Part shown: in pieces, positions 47,400 to 58,318 of the stretch
Position numbering within the stretch: the first letter of the stretch is position 1
How the letters are laid out: each line of letters starts with the position of its first letter
Program-made: the position numbers and the translations under genes
Source of the DNA: Chalciporus piperatus
Lineage: Eukaryota; Basidiomycota; Agaricomycetes; Boletales; Boletaceae
Assembly (NCBI GenBank): GCA_038093975.1
Contig: JBBPTG010000100.1
Location: 28,654-92,653, forward strand
Direction of reading: 5' to 3'
Length of the DNA stretch: 64,000 bases
The notes under the pieces: generated by a model
What the model saw: the letters and a program-made list of their open reading frames with translations, nothing else
Databases searched by the model: none
Told to the model about the DNA's origin: nothing

Positions 47400-47867
47400 T
47401 GTTACGATCATTCTATTCTTTCCTCTTCTTTCCTTGTACTAAGTCCTAGTTGCTGGTTCGAGTCCTGCCTAGGCCTCTTATTTCTTGCTTGCTTTAGTCA
47501 GCGGATGTTCTTCGATGTTCTTTCACATTCCATACTTCGTCATCGCTGACTCGTACACTTACCAAGCATGACTCATTCTTATTCGTCATAGCTTGTTCTT
47601 ACACATTCCAACCAGTTCCATGCCTGCCCTTAACTCGTTTCTCTACTTATATAAACCCTCGAATTTCCTCCTGTAACCTTAACTTAGACCTACGCAATCT
47701 AGCTTGGTCATTCCTCGCTTCCTTTGAACCCTCTGAGAGTCACCGTCCCACTCTTGAACGGACGCTAGGCCTTAACGTGGACATCCCATCGTTAGGCTAC
47801 CTTTGAAACCCTTGTCTTTGACTAGGCTTTGCGTCTACGCTTTGACCTACCCGGTACAAGCGTAACA
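47400..47867 (+). repeat. 3' LTR of the Gypsy element
   Basis: Same ends as the 5' LTR (TGTTACGATCA to AAGCGTAACA). Its right flank continues directly into KDZ transposase coding sequence, so the retroelement truncates that transposon. Confidence 0.93.
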
Positions 47868-50377
47868 TAGCCAAGGTCTCATTGTGGAACACAGGTCACC
47901 CACACATCCTTATCATTTTGACAAGGTTCGAGTCGGCCATTTGGAAGTCGAGCAATTCCCGTCTGTGAGGGCTGCTCATTCCCCTTGTAGAGGGGGAGAC
48001 AATGTTCAAGTTGGCCCATAAATTTTTGTTGATCTCTCCATCCACCTGCCCTGCCCCTCGGATAAAGTTTGGTGCATATCTCTGGAAACATTCAGCCTGA
48101 TGTCCATGGACATGCCATATTCCGATGCCTGGCACCAACTCCACGGCCGACGGTATCTTGACATATTCGCTACCCTTGACTCGTTGCCGCAGCTGCTTCA
48201 TGTATTGGCAGTTGATGTCATAGAAGACGATCACCCTCGGAATGCCAGTGATGTTGTATTCCAATGCATGCGCCAATGCATAATCCATATTGACTTGCCT
48301 GTGATCAAGCTCATTGGATATGCTTGTTGGCTGGTGGGCAAACAACATTACCTCTCACCCTTCTGGAAGTCCACCACTGCATGCAGAATGAAACATCCAT
48401 GTCTGGCACATGCACACCCACCTCGATCGGGTGATCTGTGACTTCAAGGTATTCCTTGTACCTCTGGCTTTCTACCATAAAGCCTGTCCCAGACATCAGC
48501 CAAACTTGGTTGTCGGGCCGCTTGTCAGGCAAATGCTCTGCCTTGAAATTGCCATTCATAACAATCGTTCGGGTGATCATCCATCTTGCCAATTGTGAGA
48601 TGTGACTGGACATGTGTCATGGGTGCTCATACACTCACGGAGCTATATTTCTAACATGATCGATGCTCATGTTGATCCCTGGCTGAGGGCATGCTGAACA
48701 GAACAAAGCCAGAAAACCCAACCCAGGAGATGCTTTGTATGGCCGTATCCATTGTTACGATCACTCATTCTTTCTTTCTTTGTTACCTTGTACTAAGTCC
48801 TAGTCGCTGGTTCGAGTCCTGCCTAGGCCTCTCATTTCTCACCTTGCTTTAGTCAGCGAACATTCCTTAATGTTCTTTCACCTTCCACGCTTCGTCATCG
48901 CTGACTCGTATGCTTATCGAGCATGACTCATTCCTATTCGTCATGACTTGTTCTTACGTATTCTGACTTGTTCTATGCCTGCCCTTAACTCGTTTCTTCA
49001 CTTATATAAACCCTCGAGTTTCCTCCAGTAACCCTAACTTAGACCTACGCAATCTAGCTTGGTCATTCCTCGCTTCCTTGAACCCTCTGAGAGTCACCGT
49101 CCCACTCTTGAACGGACGCTAGGCCTTAACGTGGACATCCCATCGTTAGGCTACCCTGAAACCTTTGTCTTTGACTAGGCTTTTGTGTCTACGCTTTAAC
49201 CTACCCGGTACAAGCGTAACATCCATTCCACTTGAGCAGCTTTAACAACGTCCACAGTCGAGCCGCACGGATCAGCTCTCGATATCTGTTCTATGACCAC
49301 AATGAGCTAGGCTTTGGCCGATCAAAGAAGTCGCTCACAGGCACCAAATGCAGAAATGTGTTGGACATTATCTGCTGAATCTTGCTAAAATAGTTCGATG
49401 CAGAGGTGCCACATTCCAGATTGTCTCGGATGAAGTCGTCAAGGAGCCGAAATGTAAACACAGTGCTTGGCTCTTTGATGGTAGAAGGTAGCAAGTGAGC
49501 CCGAAAGAGCTGTTTATGCACTTTATCAGCCGCTGGACAGTTGCAAAATCTTATGTTCACGTAGTGGACCCCAGATGTATCTATGACCAGGATAAACCCT
49601 GGCTCTGACGGAGGCTGTAAATGGGCTGGCCAATGGGCAACATCCTCATCCTCCCATGCCTCGTCCTCCAAGATCATCGGAGGCAAAGGTGCAGTATGGG
49701 GACATGGACTCTCTGAATGTCCTAGATGTAGTTCCAACCCTGTCTGCCAGAGAATACTCAGTCATTGACCCGCCATTTTGTCAGTGTAAACACGACATAC
49801 CCGATGTAGTGTGGATTCCTCAAAACAGTCCCCTGTCCATTGTGACACCCTGTGAAGAGGATGCTGTCTGTGTTCTGTTCTGCAACAAGCAGTGCAGAAG
49901 ATAGGTTGCATAAAACAATCCTGGCAGTTATATACTCCGTCTCTCTGACAGATCTTGCAAATTCTCTCTGGAGGTGTCTCCATATCCAGCCAAGCATTGA
50001 GGTATTCATCTTTCATCTCCAGAGACTCCCTCTAAGTAATCATTTTGGGTCTTAGGCAAATACACTTAGTGATGCAATCTGTGCAAACACACTCTCAAGC
50101 ATACCTTGGGTTTAGGCAGTTTCAAACGAGGTAGAACATATCCCACATCATCTGGGACATATATCTGATCAGTAGTTCTTGGTGTGAGGCCATTACCCAG
50201 TGGCGTTTCCTCCCTAGGAAGCTGAGATGCTGAATGAGGCGTAGCAGCATTGCTTTTTCTGTGCTTGTTCCCCTGAGGCGTGATCTTGACCATCTTCACC
50301 TTTGATCCCTTCTTGTCGAACTTGACCTCTTGCACTGGACTCCATGGTGTTGTCTTCTCGATCTTAGGCTTGACCAT
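47868..50377 (-). pseudogene. KDZ (Kyakuja-Dileera-Zisupton) transposase, truncated and interrupted
   Basis: Minus-strand gene starting MVKPKIEKTTPWSP at 50377. A CxC2-like cysteine cluster lies around 49780-49990 (ICKICQRDGVYNCQDCF, FCTACCRTEHRQHPLH), then a spacer with HYVNIRFCNCPAADKVHKQLF and NRYRELIRAARLWTLLKLLKW. The catalytic region shows ARHGCFILHAVVDFQKGER, VIVFYDINCQYMKQL, IGIWHVHGHQAECFQRYAP, GAGQVDGEINKNLWA and MSSPHRRELLDF. Introns such as the one between QKGER and QVNMDY splice normally. The gene is broken in two ways: a solo LTR (48753-49221) interrupts the exon between KLLKWNG and YGHTKHLLGW, and the C-terminal part is lost at the Gypsy 3' LTR. A short stretch near 48430 also seems deleted. 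Confidence 0.88.
48753..49221 (+). repeat. Solo LTR inside the KDZ transposase, TSD TCCAT
   Basis: 469 bp, same family as the LTRs of the 40724-47867 element. It is flanked by perfect 5-bp duplications TCCAT at 48748-48752 and 49222-49226, so it inserted here as a full element and then recombined to a solo LTR. Confidence 0.93.
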
Positions 50378-50785
50378 TGTACAATCGGATACTGGTCGAT
50401 AATGTGTGCCTCATTCACAGACAACCATATTTGACCCCGCCCAGGGGCATAGATGACAGGATCGACAGGCTGGAGCCTTTGATAGCTAGCCAAAACATCT
50501 GTACGTCAGAGCAATCAGATCTATCTTAAGAACAACACCCGATTGACTGCGGGTAACTTAGCCGCCATCATTTGTTGTGGGCAAGACAGACAGACACGGC
50601 CGAACAAAATGACAGCTTCTCATCCGACGTCATCGGGACTATTTAAGATGTCTGATAAATGGACACAGAGCCGATGTCATTGGCACCTTTCAACCAGAAG
50701 GGGCTAATCATTGGTAACACAGCATCCTGACAGCACTGACCACAGGAATCGTTCGTCTTGTGCGCAAAGCAACAGAAACATTATC

Positions 50786-52583
50786 ATGAAGTCTGCCATC
50801 AAGAAGACGGCCACACATTCCGAGACTATGAAGGACCCTTCCACAATTTATCGTGAGATTGGGGGTTCGGCTGATATAGACAATATAGACGATCCAGGGG
50901 ACAAGAAAATAGACCCTTCGAAAGAGGATGGATCCGAGGAAGAAGAAGAAGAAGAAGAAGAAGAAGAGGAGGAGGAGGAAGACCCTAATCTTGGTGACGA
51001 TGCTTCAGAACAGCCTATGGCCCAGCAGCCAGAATATTCAGAGGAAGAGTTAGCTATCTTGGCAGAGTTCCTCGGTCCTTGGCAAAATGCAGAGAAGGCA
51101 TGGAGCTCGAGTTTGTCAAGGGGTTGGGACTTGAGGTTTTCAACAAACGCAAGTTTGTGAGTCAAGCTCGGTGTCAATCTATACAGTTACATACTAATCT
51201 GAACAATGAACTAGCAATATGTGCATTGGTTGTATGGCAAGACCCGCACCAAAGCTGAGAAGCTGAAATACAGTAGGCAGTGGACAGCCCATTCCCTCGT
51301 TAGCCATCAGAACAAAGAGGAAATCATAGGAATCATTGAACGTGAGTTTAAGCAGAAGCGGGGTTCTCCAGGGATGATCAAGCATTGGCAGGCTGGTGTC
51401 ACGAAATTCCTGAGAAGCCTTTTCCCAGACGACCGGCAGCAACTGGACATTGATGTTGCAGAGTGGAATGCAGACGGGCTGCCGGCCGAGGTACAAGCCC
51501 AGTAGGTTATCTGACTGTTCGATTAATGTCCAAGCTTTGACTCTTTGGCTATTTCATTAGTAACGCTGAAACGAAGGCTCCAAAGATGGTGCTCGCTTTT
51601 GCAAAGGAAATGTGGAAGAGCTGTGGAATGCGGGTCGTCGTCTTGAGTGCATGGAAGGACGTCGGCAATGATGTCCTTATTTCTCAGTGTGTTTCCTCTG
51701 TCAGCTGGTGTCAATCTCATGCTAACCAAGTGATTCAGGTTTGATTACAATGACGAGTTAGACAATGGCCCGCTCTTCAAACATTGGGATAGCATTCGAC
51801 CCAAATGGAACAAATGAGCAAACTCAGCCTTGGGGGTGGAAGCTGAGGAAGCTGAGGAAGGGGGTGGAGAGGAGGGGCCGATGGAAGCCGCTCCCACTGT
51901 CATGAAGAAGAAGAAGAAGGACGGTCTTGAGGCGATGATAAAGTCGACGAAGCCTGATTGGACAGGGCCTGACAATCCAAGAATCCCTGATGTCAAGATG
52001 ATGAACCTTGATGAGATGAAGGATGTGGTGCGAGCTTTCCTCACTGCTCATTACAGTGAGTCGGCCGATGCTGAATGGATCTAGGCTGATAACGTTCACA
52101 GGGCTAGCGGCTGGCAGCCACAAGGCCAAGGTCCCATTTGGCAAGGTGGGTAAAGGACAAGCTGCCTTCATCCGGCCAGAGTATCTGCCCAAAGGGTTTG
52201 TCATGATTGATCCATCAAAAATGAGGCAAAAGGAAGTTGTAACCTTGCTCAGTTTCTGGCAGACTAGACAGGAGGCCAGGGTTGATCTGATATTTGCTTG
52301 GCATCGAGTGAAAGGGGCAGATGGGCAATTCAATGCAACACACAATGAGATCATGAGGCAACCAGGTCATCAGAGAGCAGATTCACCCGAGCCGATCTCA
52401 CTGGAACAGTCACCCGAACCGATGGTCGATGAAGTTACCTCTGTGCTGACCCCAAAGGCTAAAGGGAAAGGCAAGGCAAGACAGATAACTATCTCCCCTG
52501 CTGTGTTATTCAATAAAGAAAATGAAAACGACGACGATGAAATGGAGGATGACGGTTGGTCCATGCAGTATAGGAATGGGTGA
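50786..52583 (+). CDS. Acidic uncharacterised gene divergent from the KDZ transposase
   Basis: Begins MKSAIKKTATHSETMK at 50786. A ~15-residue Glu run sits in the first exon. The next block reads ELEFVKGLGLEVFNKRKF, joined by intron 51158-51212 to QYVHWLYGKTRTKAEKLKYSRQW, PGMIKHWQAGVTKFLRSLF and WNADGLPAEVQ. Then come KMVLAFAKEMWKSCGMRVVV and FDYNDELDNGPLFKHWDS, and after 52100 GSHKAKVPFGKVGKG and a Lys-rich tail. Between the first block and ELEFVKG a one-base frame change is needed near 51095, and a stop after SIRPKWNK (51816) may end the protein early. It may therefore be damaged. I do not recognise a function. Its head-to-head placement with the KDZ gene (about 410 bp apart) suggests it belongs to the same element. 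Confidence 0.5.
50937..50981 (+). repeat. GAA/GAG triplet run
   Basis: Continuous GAA then GAG codons encode a poly-glutamate tract in the KDZ-linked gene; prone to slippage. The minus-strand poly-Ser frame is its shadow. Confidence 0.85.
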
Positions 52584-52699
52584 AAACATACTTATCGGCC
52601 GATAGAGTTGCCAGCATTGGCTCAACTTCATACAGTATCACAAAAGACTCCAGCCCCATCGAAATGGCTTGACAGCAAAACTCAAGAAGATGAATCGTC

Positions 52700-53511
52700 T
52701 GTTATAGTATTTAAAAACTTTTCAAACTTTTGCCTATACGCTGGTTCGAACACTCGACTTTACTGCAGTTAGGGGCAAAGGCCGGATTCAATCTTTACTT
52801 CAGTCCGGTATTGCTTGCAGGTTTACGTAAGCTATTACATAATCGGTCACGTGACAGACAGGTCTAGACTTAGATGAGTCAGCAATGATGTCATGGCCTA
52901 GACTCTGTCCTGTGCCTGGTTTCTTTTCATCTTCTCACACTTCTTCCTTTTATATCTATCCTTTTGTATTATCCTGTTGCGGCTGATGGTCTGTGTGCAT
53001 AGCCAGTAGTCTATATAAACCCCATGTATTCGTCGCACACATCAGCCTAATCCATTTGTTGCCTTGTGCAATAGAAACGACTCAGACTCAGTGAAGAGCC
53101 GAGACTTACAATAGACAATTGAGAGCTCTTGCTAATCGCTGAGGTTCGATGAGGAAACTCGTCCTAAGGTGAGTCAGCCATGGTGTCATGATGACTCATG
53201 CTGTAGACATGAGGTGACCATGAGGCGGACAGCCATGTACTGCCTTGAGGGTCTAGACCTGACTTATGTAAGTAGGTCACGTGATAGATCCGATAAGATA
53301 AGATAACAGAATGAAAAGGAAAAACGACTAAGTTCATCAATGAAGAGAGACCGTAGTGAAACATAGTGAAATGTAGGTTTATTAGGATAAGGAAAAGGAG
53401 TGTTTGTAACAGCAATTAAGTTTTACCGCTCAACTACTTTCTAAACCGCTTCCTCAGAGTTTGGTTGTGACTCTAAGTCCCTGCCGTGTGAAGTGAACTA
53501 TGTTCATAACA
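52700..53511 (+). repeat. LTR, plus orientation, split by a younger LTR
   Basis: Begins TGTTATAGTATTT and ends GTTCATAACA, with TATATAAACCCC near 53020. The same LTR appears inverted at 53958-55130. It is interrupted at 53073-53411; without that insert it is about 470 bp. Flanks (TCGTC, AGCAA) show no duplication. Confidence 0.78.
53073..53411 (-). repeat. Nested solo LTR, TSD GCAAT
   Basis: On the minus strand it runs from TGTTACAAACAC to GAGTCGTTTCT, relative of the LTRs at 35896 and 38964 (the final CA is mutated). Perfect 5-bp duplications GCAAT lie at 53068-53072 and 53412-53416. The uninterrupted sequence in the inverted LTR copy confirms the empty site. Confidence 0.9.
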
Positions 53512-53576
53512 AGCAATGTCATGTATTGACTGAAATAATCCATTGGTCAGTGAGTACAGATTGAGAATCCCCTACA

Positions 53577-53905
53577 TTGGCCCATGTGTACCACTGGACA
53601 CTCACTGTATCCAATGCATCGGCCCATGCGTACCACCCGACACTCACTGCAGTGGCCCATCCCTACCCATGAAAGCTCAATGAGTCGGCCCATTCGTACT
53701 ACTGGACACTCACTCCATCGGGCAATCTGTACCACTGGACACTCAGTGCATCGGCCCATTCCTACCCATGGAAACTCACTGAGTCGGCCCATTCCTACCA
53801 TGACACCCACTCCTTTGGCCAATTCCTACCATGACACCCACTCCATCGGCCAATTCCTACCCATGGAAACTCAATGCATCGGCCCTAACCTACCCATGGA
53901 AGCTC
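53577..53905. repeat. Minisatellite of ~33-bp units
   Basis: About ten imperfect units of the form CATCGGCCCATTCGTACCA followed by CTGGACACTCACTG, with variants ending CCATGGAAACTCAATG. It sits between two inverted LTRs. The open frames here simply translate the repeat. Confidence 0.85.
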
Positions 53906-53957
53906 AATGCAATGGCTGGCCCAGTCGTAGTCTTGGAGTCTCAGTTAATGGGCCCAC

Positions 53958-55130
53958 TGTTATGAACATAGTTCACTTCACACGGCAGGGACTTAGAGTC
54001 ACAACCAAACTCTGAGGAAGCGGTTTAGATGATAGTTGAGTGGTAAAACTTAATTGCACAGGGCAACAAATGGATTAGGCTGATGTGTGCGATGAATACA
54101 TGAGGTTTATATAGATTACTGACTATGCGCACAGACCATCAGCCGAAACGGGATAATACAAAAGGATTGATATAAAAGGAAGAAGTGTGAGAAGATGAAA
54201 AGAAACCAGGCACAGGACAGAGTCTAGGCCATGACATCATTGCTGACTCATCTAAGTCCAGACCTGTCTGTCACGTGACCGATTATGTAATAGCTTAAGT
54301 AAACCTGCAAGCAATACCAGACTGAAGTAAAGATTGAATCTGGCCTTTGCTCCTAACTGCAGTAAAGTCGAGTGTTCGAACCAGCGTATAGGCAAAAGTT
54401 TGAAAAGTTTTTAAATACTATAGTTGCGGACACGCAAAGCCCACCGGTTCTATAACGCAAAAATATGAGTTTTCTACAGGAAACTGAGAGTGGATTTGGA
54501 CTTAGATTGTCAAAAGGATGCAAAAAACACTGCTCCGAAGTTTTTCCCACGACATTTTTGGTGCGCCAAATTTTTGGGCCAATTTCCGGAATGTTGTGTA
54601 CCCCTTTGGGGCTTTGGGGGTGATCTGAAGTGGACTGAAGCAAACCACGATGTCTCAACTTCTCAGTTGACGTTCAGTTGACGAAGAAATGTCAAGGTGA
54701 GGCCAATCCAGATGCCTGTAAGCCTACCCCGCCCCGACTTGATACCTACTGACCGCACGAGGCTGAGAGCACAAGCTTAGTAATCAGGGGACAGTTGCCT
54801 AATTGGGAAGGGACTAGCGTTCAATACCATCACACCACACATTTTTAGACAACTCTGATAGACCTTTTCTTTATGGGATCATCAACAACTCAATGAGAGG
54901 AGTCGTTTGCGCATTTTTCGGGATTTTTAGCTATTTTTTTCGTGTTGCGCCAAATTTTTAGGGTAAAAATTCTTCATTTTGAAGAATTTAAAGAATCGGC
55001 TCGTGGAATCCGTTTCTACTTACTCTCAGCATCATAAATAAATGGTTTTCAGTCAGGACTGATGTGTTGTGATGTCGCAAAAACTCAGCGACTATTGTGG
55101 TTGACTTTGCGTGTCCGCAACTGTATAACA
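53958..55130 (-). repeat. Solo LTR, minus orientation, TSD CCCAC, split by a TIR element
   Basis: Begins TGTTATGAAC and ends TATAACA, inverted relative of 52700-53511. Perfect 5-bp duplications CCCAC lie at 53953-53957 and 55131-55135. A 701-bp element interrupts it close to its right end. Confidence 0.88.
54423..55123. mobile_element. Small non-autonomous DNA element with 17-bp TIRs
   Basis: GTTGCGGACACGCAAAG at 54423-54439 is exactly inverted at 55105-55121. TATA occurs on both sides (54419-54422, 55124-55127), consistent with a short duplication at the TATA of the LTR end. No coding capacity; the interior is A/T-rich with T-runs. The superfamily is not assigned. Confidence 0.82.
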
Positions 55131-55384
55131 CCCACTCCTGATTCATGACCCAGGGGTGAAATCACTCCAGTCGGCCAGGCTCTACTGCATGGAAGGTATG
55201 TGTTGGCCCTTCCTGTCGAAGAAATGAAGGACTATGGTTTATCCATTGTCTATTGATACCACCCAATAACATTCCTTCCATTACTTATGACTCCCATGTC
55301 ACTCTTGACATGGGTACTTTCTTTGGAATACTTACAGTGCTATTGGATAGCTGGACTTGAGTGCAGCAGCCTGGGCATAGTAGC

Positions 55385-58110
55385 ATGTCGGAATTCCTGT
55401 TCAAGCTCTGCAGAGCAGAGGCACAGGTATTTCTCGACTGTCTTCATTTCCGAACCTTGTACGATCCTGCTGCTTGCCCCTTAACCCTAAATAGCCTTCA
55501 TCAGCGCCTGTCCAATTCCGTCTGCCAATCGGAGTTGCCGCCAACGCCACGCTCCCTGTCCCCATCAGGCTCACCATTCATCTCCCTTCTAGACGACACC
55601 TTGAATGAAGAAGAAGAAGAGAATTCAAGCAACTCGGAGGACGTTATTTTACCCAACCCAGAACCCAGGGATGGAAGGCGAGCGCCCCAACAGCAGCCCA
55701 ATGTGGCCCACTCAGGCTGGCGGTGTCGGCGCAACGGCATACCCCTTCCACGCCAATGGTCCCGATCAAGCCAGTTAGCGCCGGCCAGGAACCGCTCTGC
55801 AGCTGGGCTCCTTTCCGACCTAGCAGCCGCCACCTTTGATTCACCTTCTTTCAACCCAGGTACTTGGGCTCAGGAGCTCCTTACAATGCTTCAGCGTTCG
55901 AGGGGTACCCTACTCCGCGAAAACTCTTTAGAAACTATCGTGCGCAGATGTAGCCAGCTGCTCTCCAGTGAAGTCAGTGGGGACTTCCTTTCCATGATCA
56001 CACACATTCAGCTGCTGTTCGTGTGCCAGGAGTAATTTCTTTCAACGCTTTCTGACTACCATTCAGGCTTACGAATTTGCTAGGTTGATGGAGAGGCACG
56101 GCATGCGGTCTATCCGGGAGCTCCATAGGCAGCGGATCTCCAAGGTTCCCCATGCTCCTAAGCGCAGGGCCTTTCAAAACTGGGTCACGACGGCCACGAA
56201 GTTCCTGTACGTGGCTCAAGGGGGATCCATCTACACCCTCCTGTTAGTAGCAGGGATGGACCTTAAGAACACGATCGGGAGGTCTACCATAGCTACCGCC
56301 TGGGAGGTGGGTAAGATGTTGAGAGATCCCAGCTGCACCAATAGCGGTAAGTACGGTCCTCATTTCCTACTTCGTCTGTCTTGTTGACAGCGTTTGAATG
56401 CTCACCACTGGCAGAGTTGCAAACTTTAATCAAGCATAGTGTTATACCCACCATCGCCAGGCTGCGGGAAATGGTGCCCCTTACCCCAGATCCCAGAGAA
56501 GATGTGACCCTCGACTGTACTAGCTTGAAGGATTCCGACAGAGTGCTGAGTCAACTGCGGTCAAAGTGAGTGTGCGTCAATAGAGCCAGTGAAGTGTCGT
56601 GCTGACCCACATCGCCTCAGCAACTTGCAACTTCCCCAAAGGGCTCGCAGCACCTGGAAGTCGTGCAGGAGCCCGGTGTTTGAGGAAGACGTCCTGGGGG
56701 AGTTAGCTTTGGAACAGAGCCAAGGTAGCATTCGACTCGAAACCATGGTTTCCACGTACCTGCGTGATGGTTCTGTCACGCTGTCAATGCCACACCTCAG
56801 TCCCCCATCTACACCCCACATACCGGAAACAGATTTACCAAACAGCTTCCACTTTGGACCTGCAGCAGTGACCCACACCTCCTTCGATAGTGAACACCCA
56901 GCCAACATCGCGTACTGTGCCTCGAGCGATCGAGAGGAGAACATGAAATGGACCGATATGCAACGGGAGTACGCCAAGAATGCGCCGGCGGTTGAGGACT
57001 TGGAAGATTTTTGCAAACGAGTAAGCTTATACTAGGACGGGAGATGGGCTGATCACTAGTGCTGACGGAGGGTCATACTATCTAGCTGAGGAGTTTCTAT
57101 CCACGTGGGATACGTACCACTCCCACATCCTACTTGCGAGTTCCGATGTCCGTGGTGGACAAGGCTGGAGGGTAAGTGTTATCTGCTATGGAGGGTGAAT
57201 GGTTCCACTGAAGCTGATGCTGATAGGGCCTTGGATATACGCAACTCTCATGGCAGTCTGATGGCCCTTGTGTGCACATCTATGCCTCAGAGACTGAAGG
57301 ACTCGCTGATGGCCAAGCTGGTGGGGGTATTGGAGGGCAATGGGGGCAGTGAGGTTCTCTATGTTCGCCAGCAGTCTCATGGATCCGTGCCGTTTCAGAG
57401 TGTTCATTTTTCTTGGTACAACCGGTACACTACTCAGGTACGTGGCTGGCATCGATCGGGTTGTTCTGCTTCTCATCCTTACCCTCATTAGGGCGATGAT
57501 GCCCCAACAGAAGTGCACCCCCACGAAATGCATGTGGACGGCGCTAGCCGCACCAACCAATCACAGCTTTTACCTTACCAGTCAGCCGAACATGGGGCAC
57601 ATGAACAACTGTACCATGACCTGAGGATAGCATTTGATGATGTGTTTGAATGGATTGAGAATGCGGTAAGTTCTTACCTCTGCCTTTGACCATTCATGGG
57701 GGCTGACGTGGCCATAGCTTAGAGCCTATCTTCCTGACGACTACTACGAGGTCCTCATACGAGTGGTCGACAATTTACCAGGGAACTCTCAGCCTGCAGT
57801 AGCTCCGTTCGTATCCCTCGTTCTGAACATCAACGTTCGCACAGAAGGTCACCGAGACCGAAAAGACAAGCTACTTTGTCTAGTCTTGCCCCTTGGGCGT
57901 TTCAAAGGAGGTGCCCTGGTAATGTATGAACAAGGCCTAGTGTTGGAGTTGAGGTCAGGGGATTTCGCAGTTTTCCAATCCGCGGATACCACCCACTTCA
58001 ACCTGGAATATGAAGGACAGAGGGCATCGTTCGTACTTCAAACTGACTCTGAGTTTGACAAGTGGGTGGAGGGCAGGAATGGTTGGGTCGACAACATCCA
58101 TCTACGTTAA
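55385..58110 (+). CDS. TET/JBP-family 2-oxoglutarate Fe(II) dioxygenase
   Basis: Predicted to oxidise 5-methylpyrimidines (5mC or T) in DNA in the nucleus. Exons 55385-56020, 56067-56346, 56415-56565, 56621-57020, 57086-57171, 57227-57437, 57492-57665 and 57718-58110 give 776 aa in phase. The C-terminal ~290 residues match fungal TET/JBP proteins: RVPMSVVDKAGG, RNSHGSLMALVCTSMP, SVHFSWYNRYTTQG, VAPFVSLVLNINVRTEGHRD with the iron-binding HxD, LVLPLGRFKGGALVMYEQGLV, the distal histidine in SADTTHFNLEYEG and the 2OG-binding Arg in QRASFVLQTD. The N-terminal ~480 residues hold an acidic/Ser-Pro region and helical blocks (for example AYEFARLMERHGMRSIREL) of unknown role. ATG 55385 is the first in-frame Met; an upstream exon is possible. 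All catalytic residues seem present. Confidence 0.87.
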
Positions 58111-58235
58111 GGATATTCACAGTACGTTGTCGCAATTTGTCCCTTTGCTAGCAATCATGGTGTTACCCCCTCTTCCTATAATTACCAGTTCTTATCCCAG
58201 ACATTCAATACATAAAGGAGTTCTGAGAATTTTGT

Positions 58236-58270
58236 AGCACCGCAGTCCAACAGGCACCGCAGTCCAACAG
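58236..58270 (+). repeat. Two-copy 17-18 bp tandem duplication
   Basis: CACCGCAGTCCAACAGG occurs twice in succession, just upstream of the companion fragment; origin unknown. Confidence 0.7.
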
Positions 58271-58318
58271 GAGACGCTATCCCCGAAAGAACAGAAGCCT
58301 CTCAGGCTTCTCCCAAAC

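Larger units (their letters stand above)
40724..47867 (+). mobile_element. Near-complete chromodomain Ty3/Gypsy retrotransposon
   Basis: Two 468-bp LTRs (40724-41191, 47400-47867) enclose gag, an open pol with chromodomain, and a third ORF. The LTRs differ at roughly 15-20 positions by eye, mostly substitutions, so insertion is not very recent. No target duplication is present (left flank GTTAT, right flank TAGCC), so the flanks may come from recombination between two copies. Gag carries lesions; pol does not. Confidence 0.93.

Noticed and set aside
50848..51177. Minus-strand poly-serine ORF
   Set aside because: Antisense reading of the GAA/GAG run in the KDZ-linked gene.
53547..54015. ORFs on both strands with repeated TTGHSLHRPI-like units
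   Set aside because: Products of the 33-bp minisatellite.
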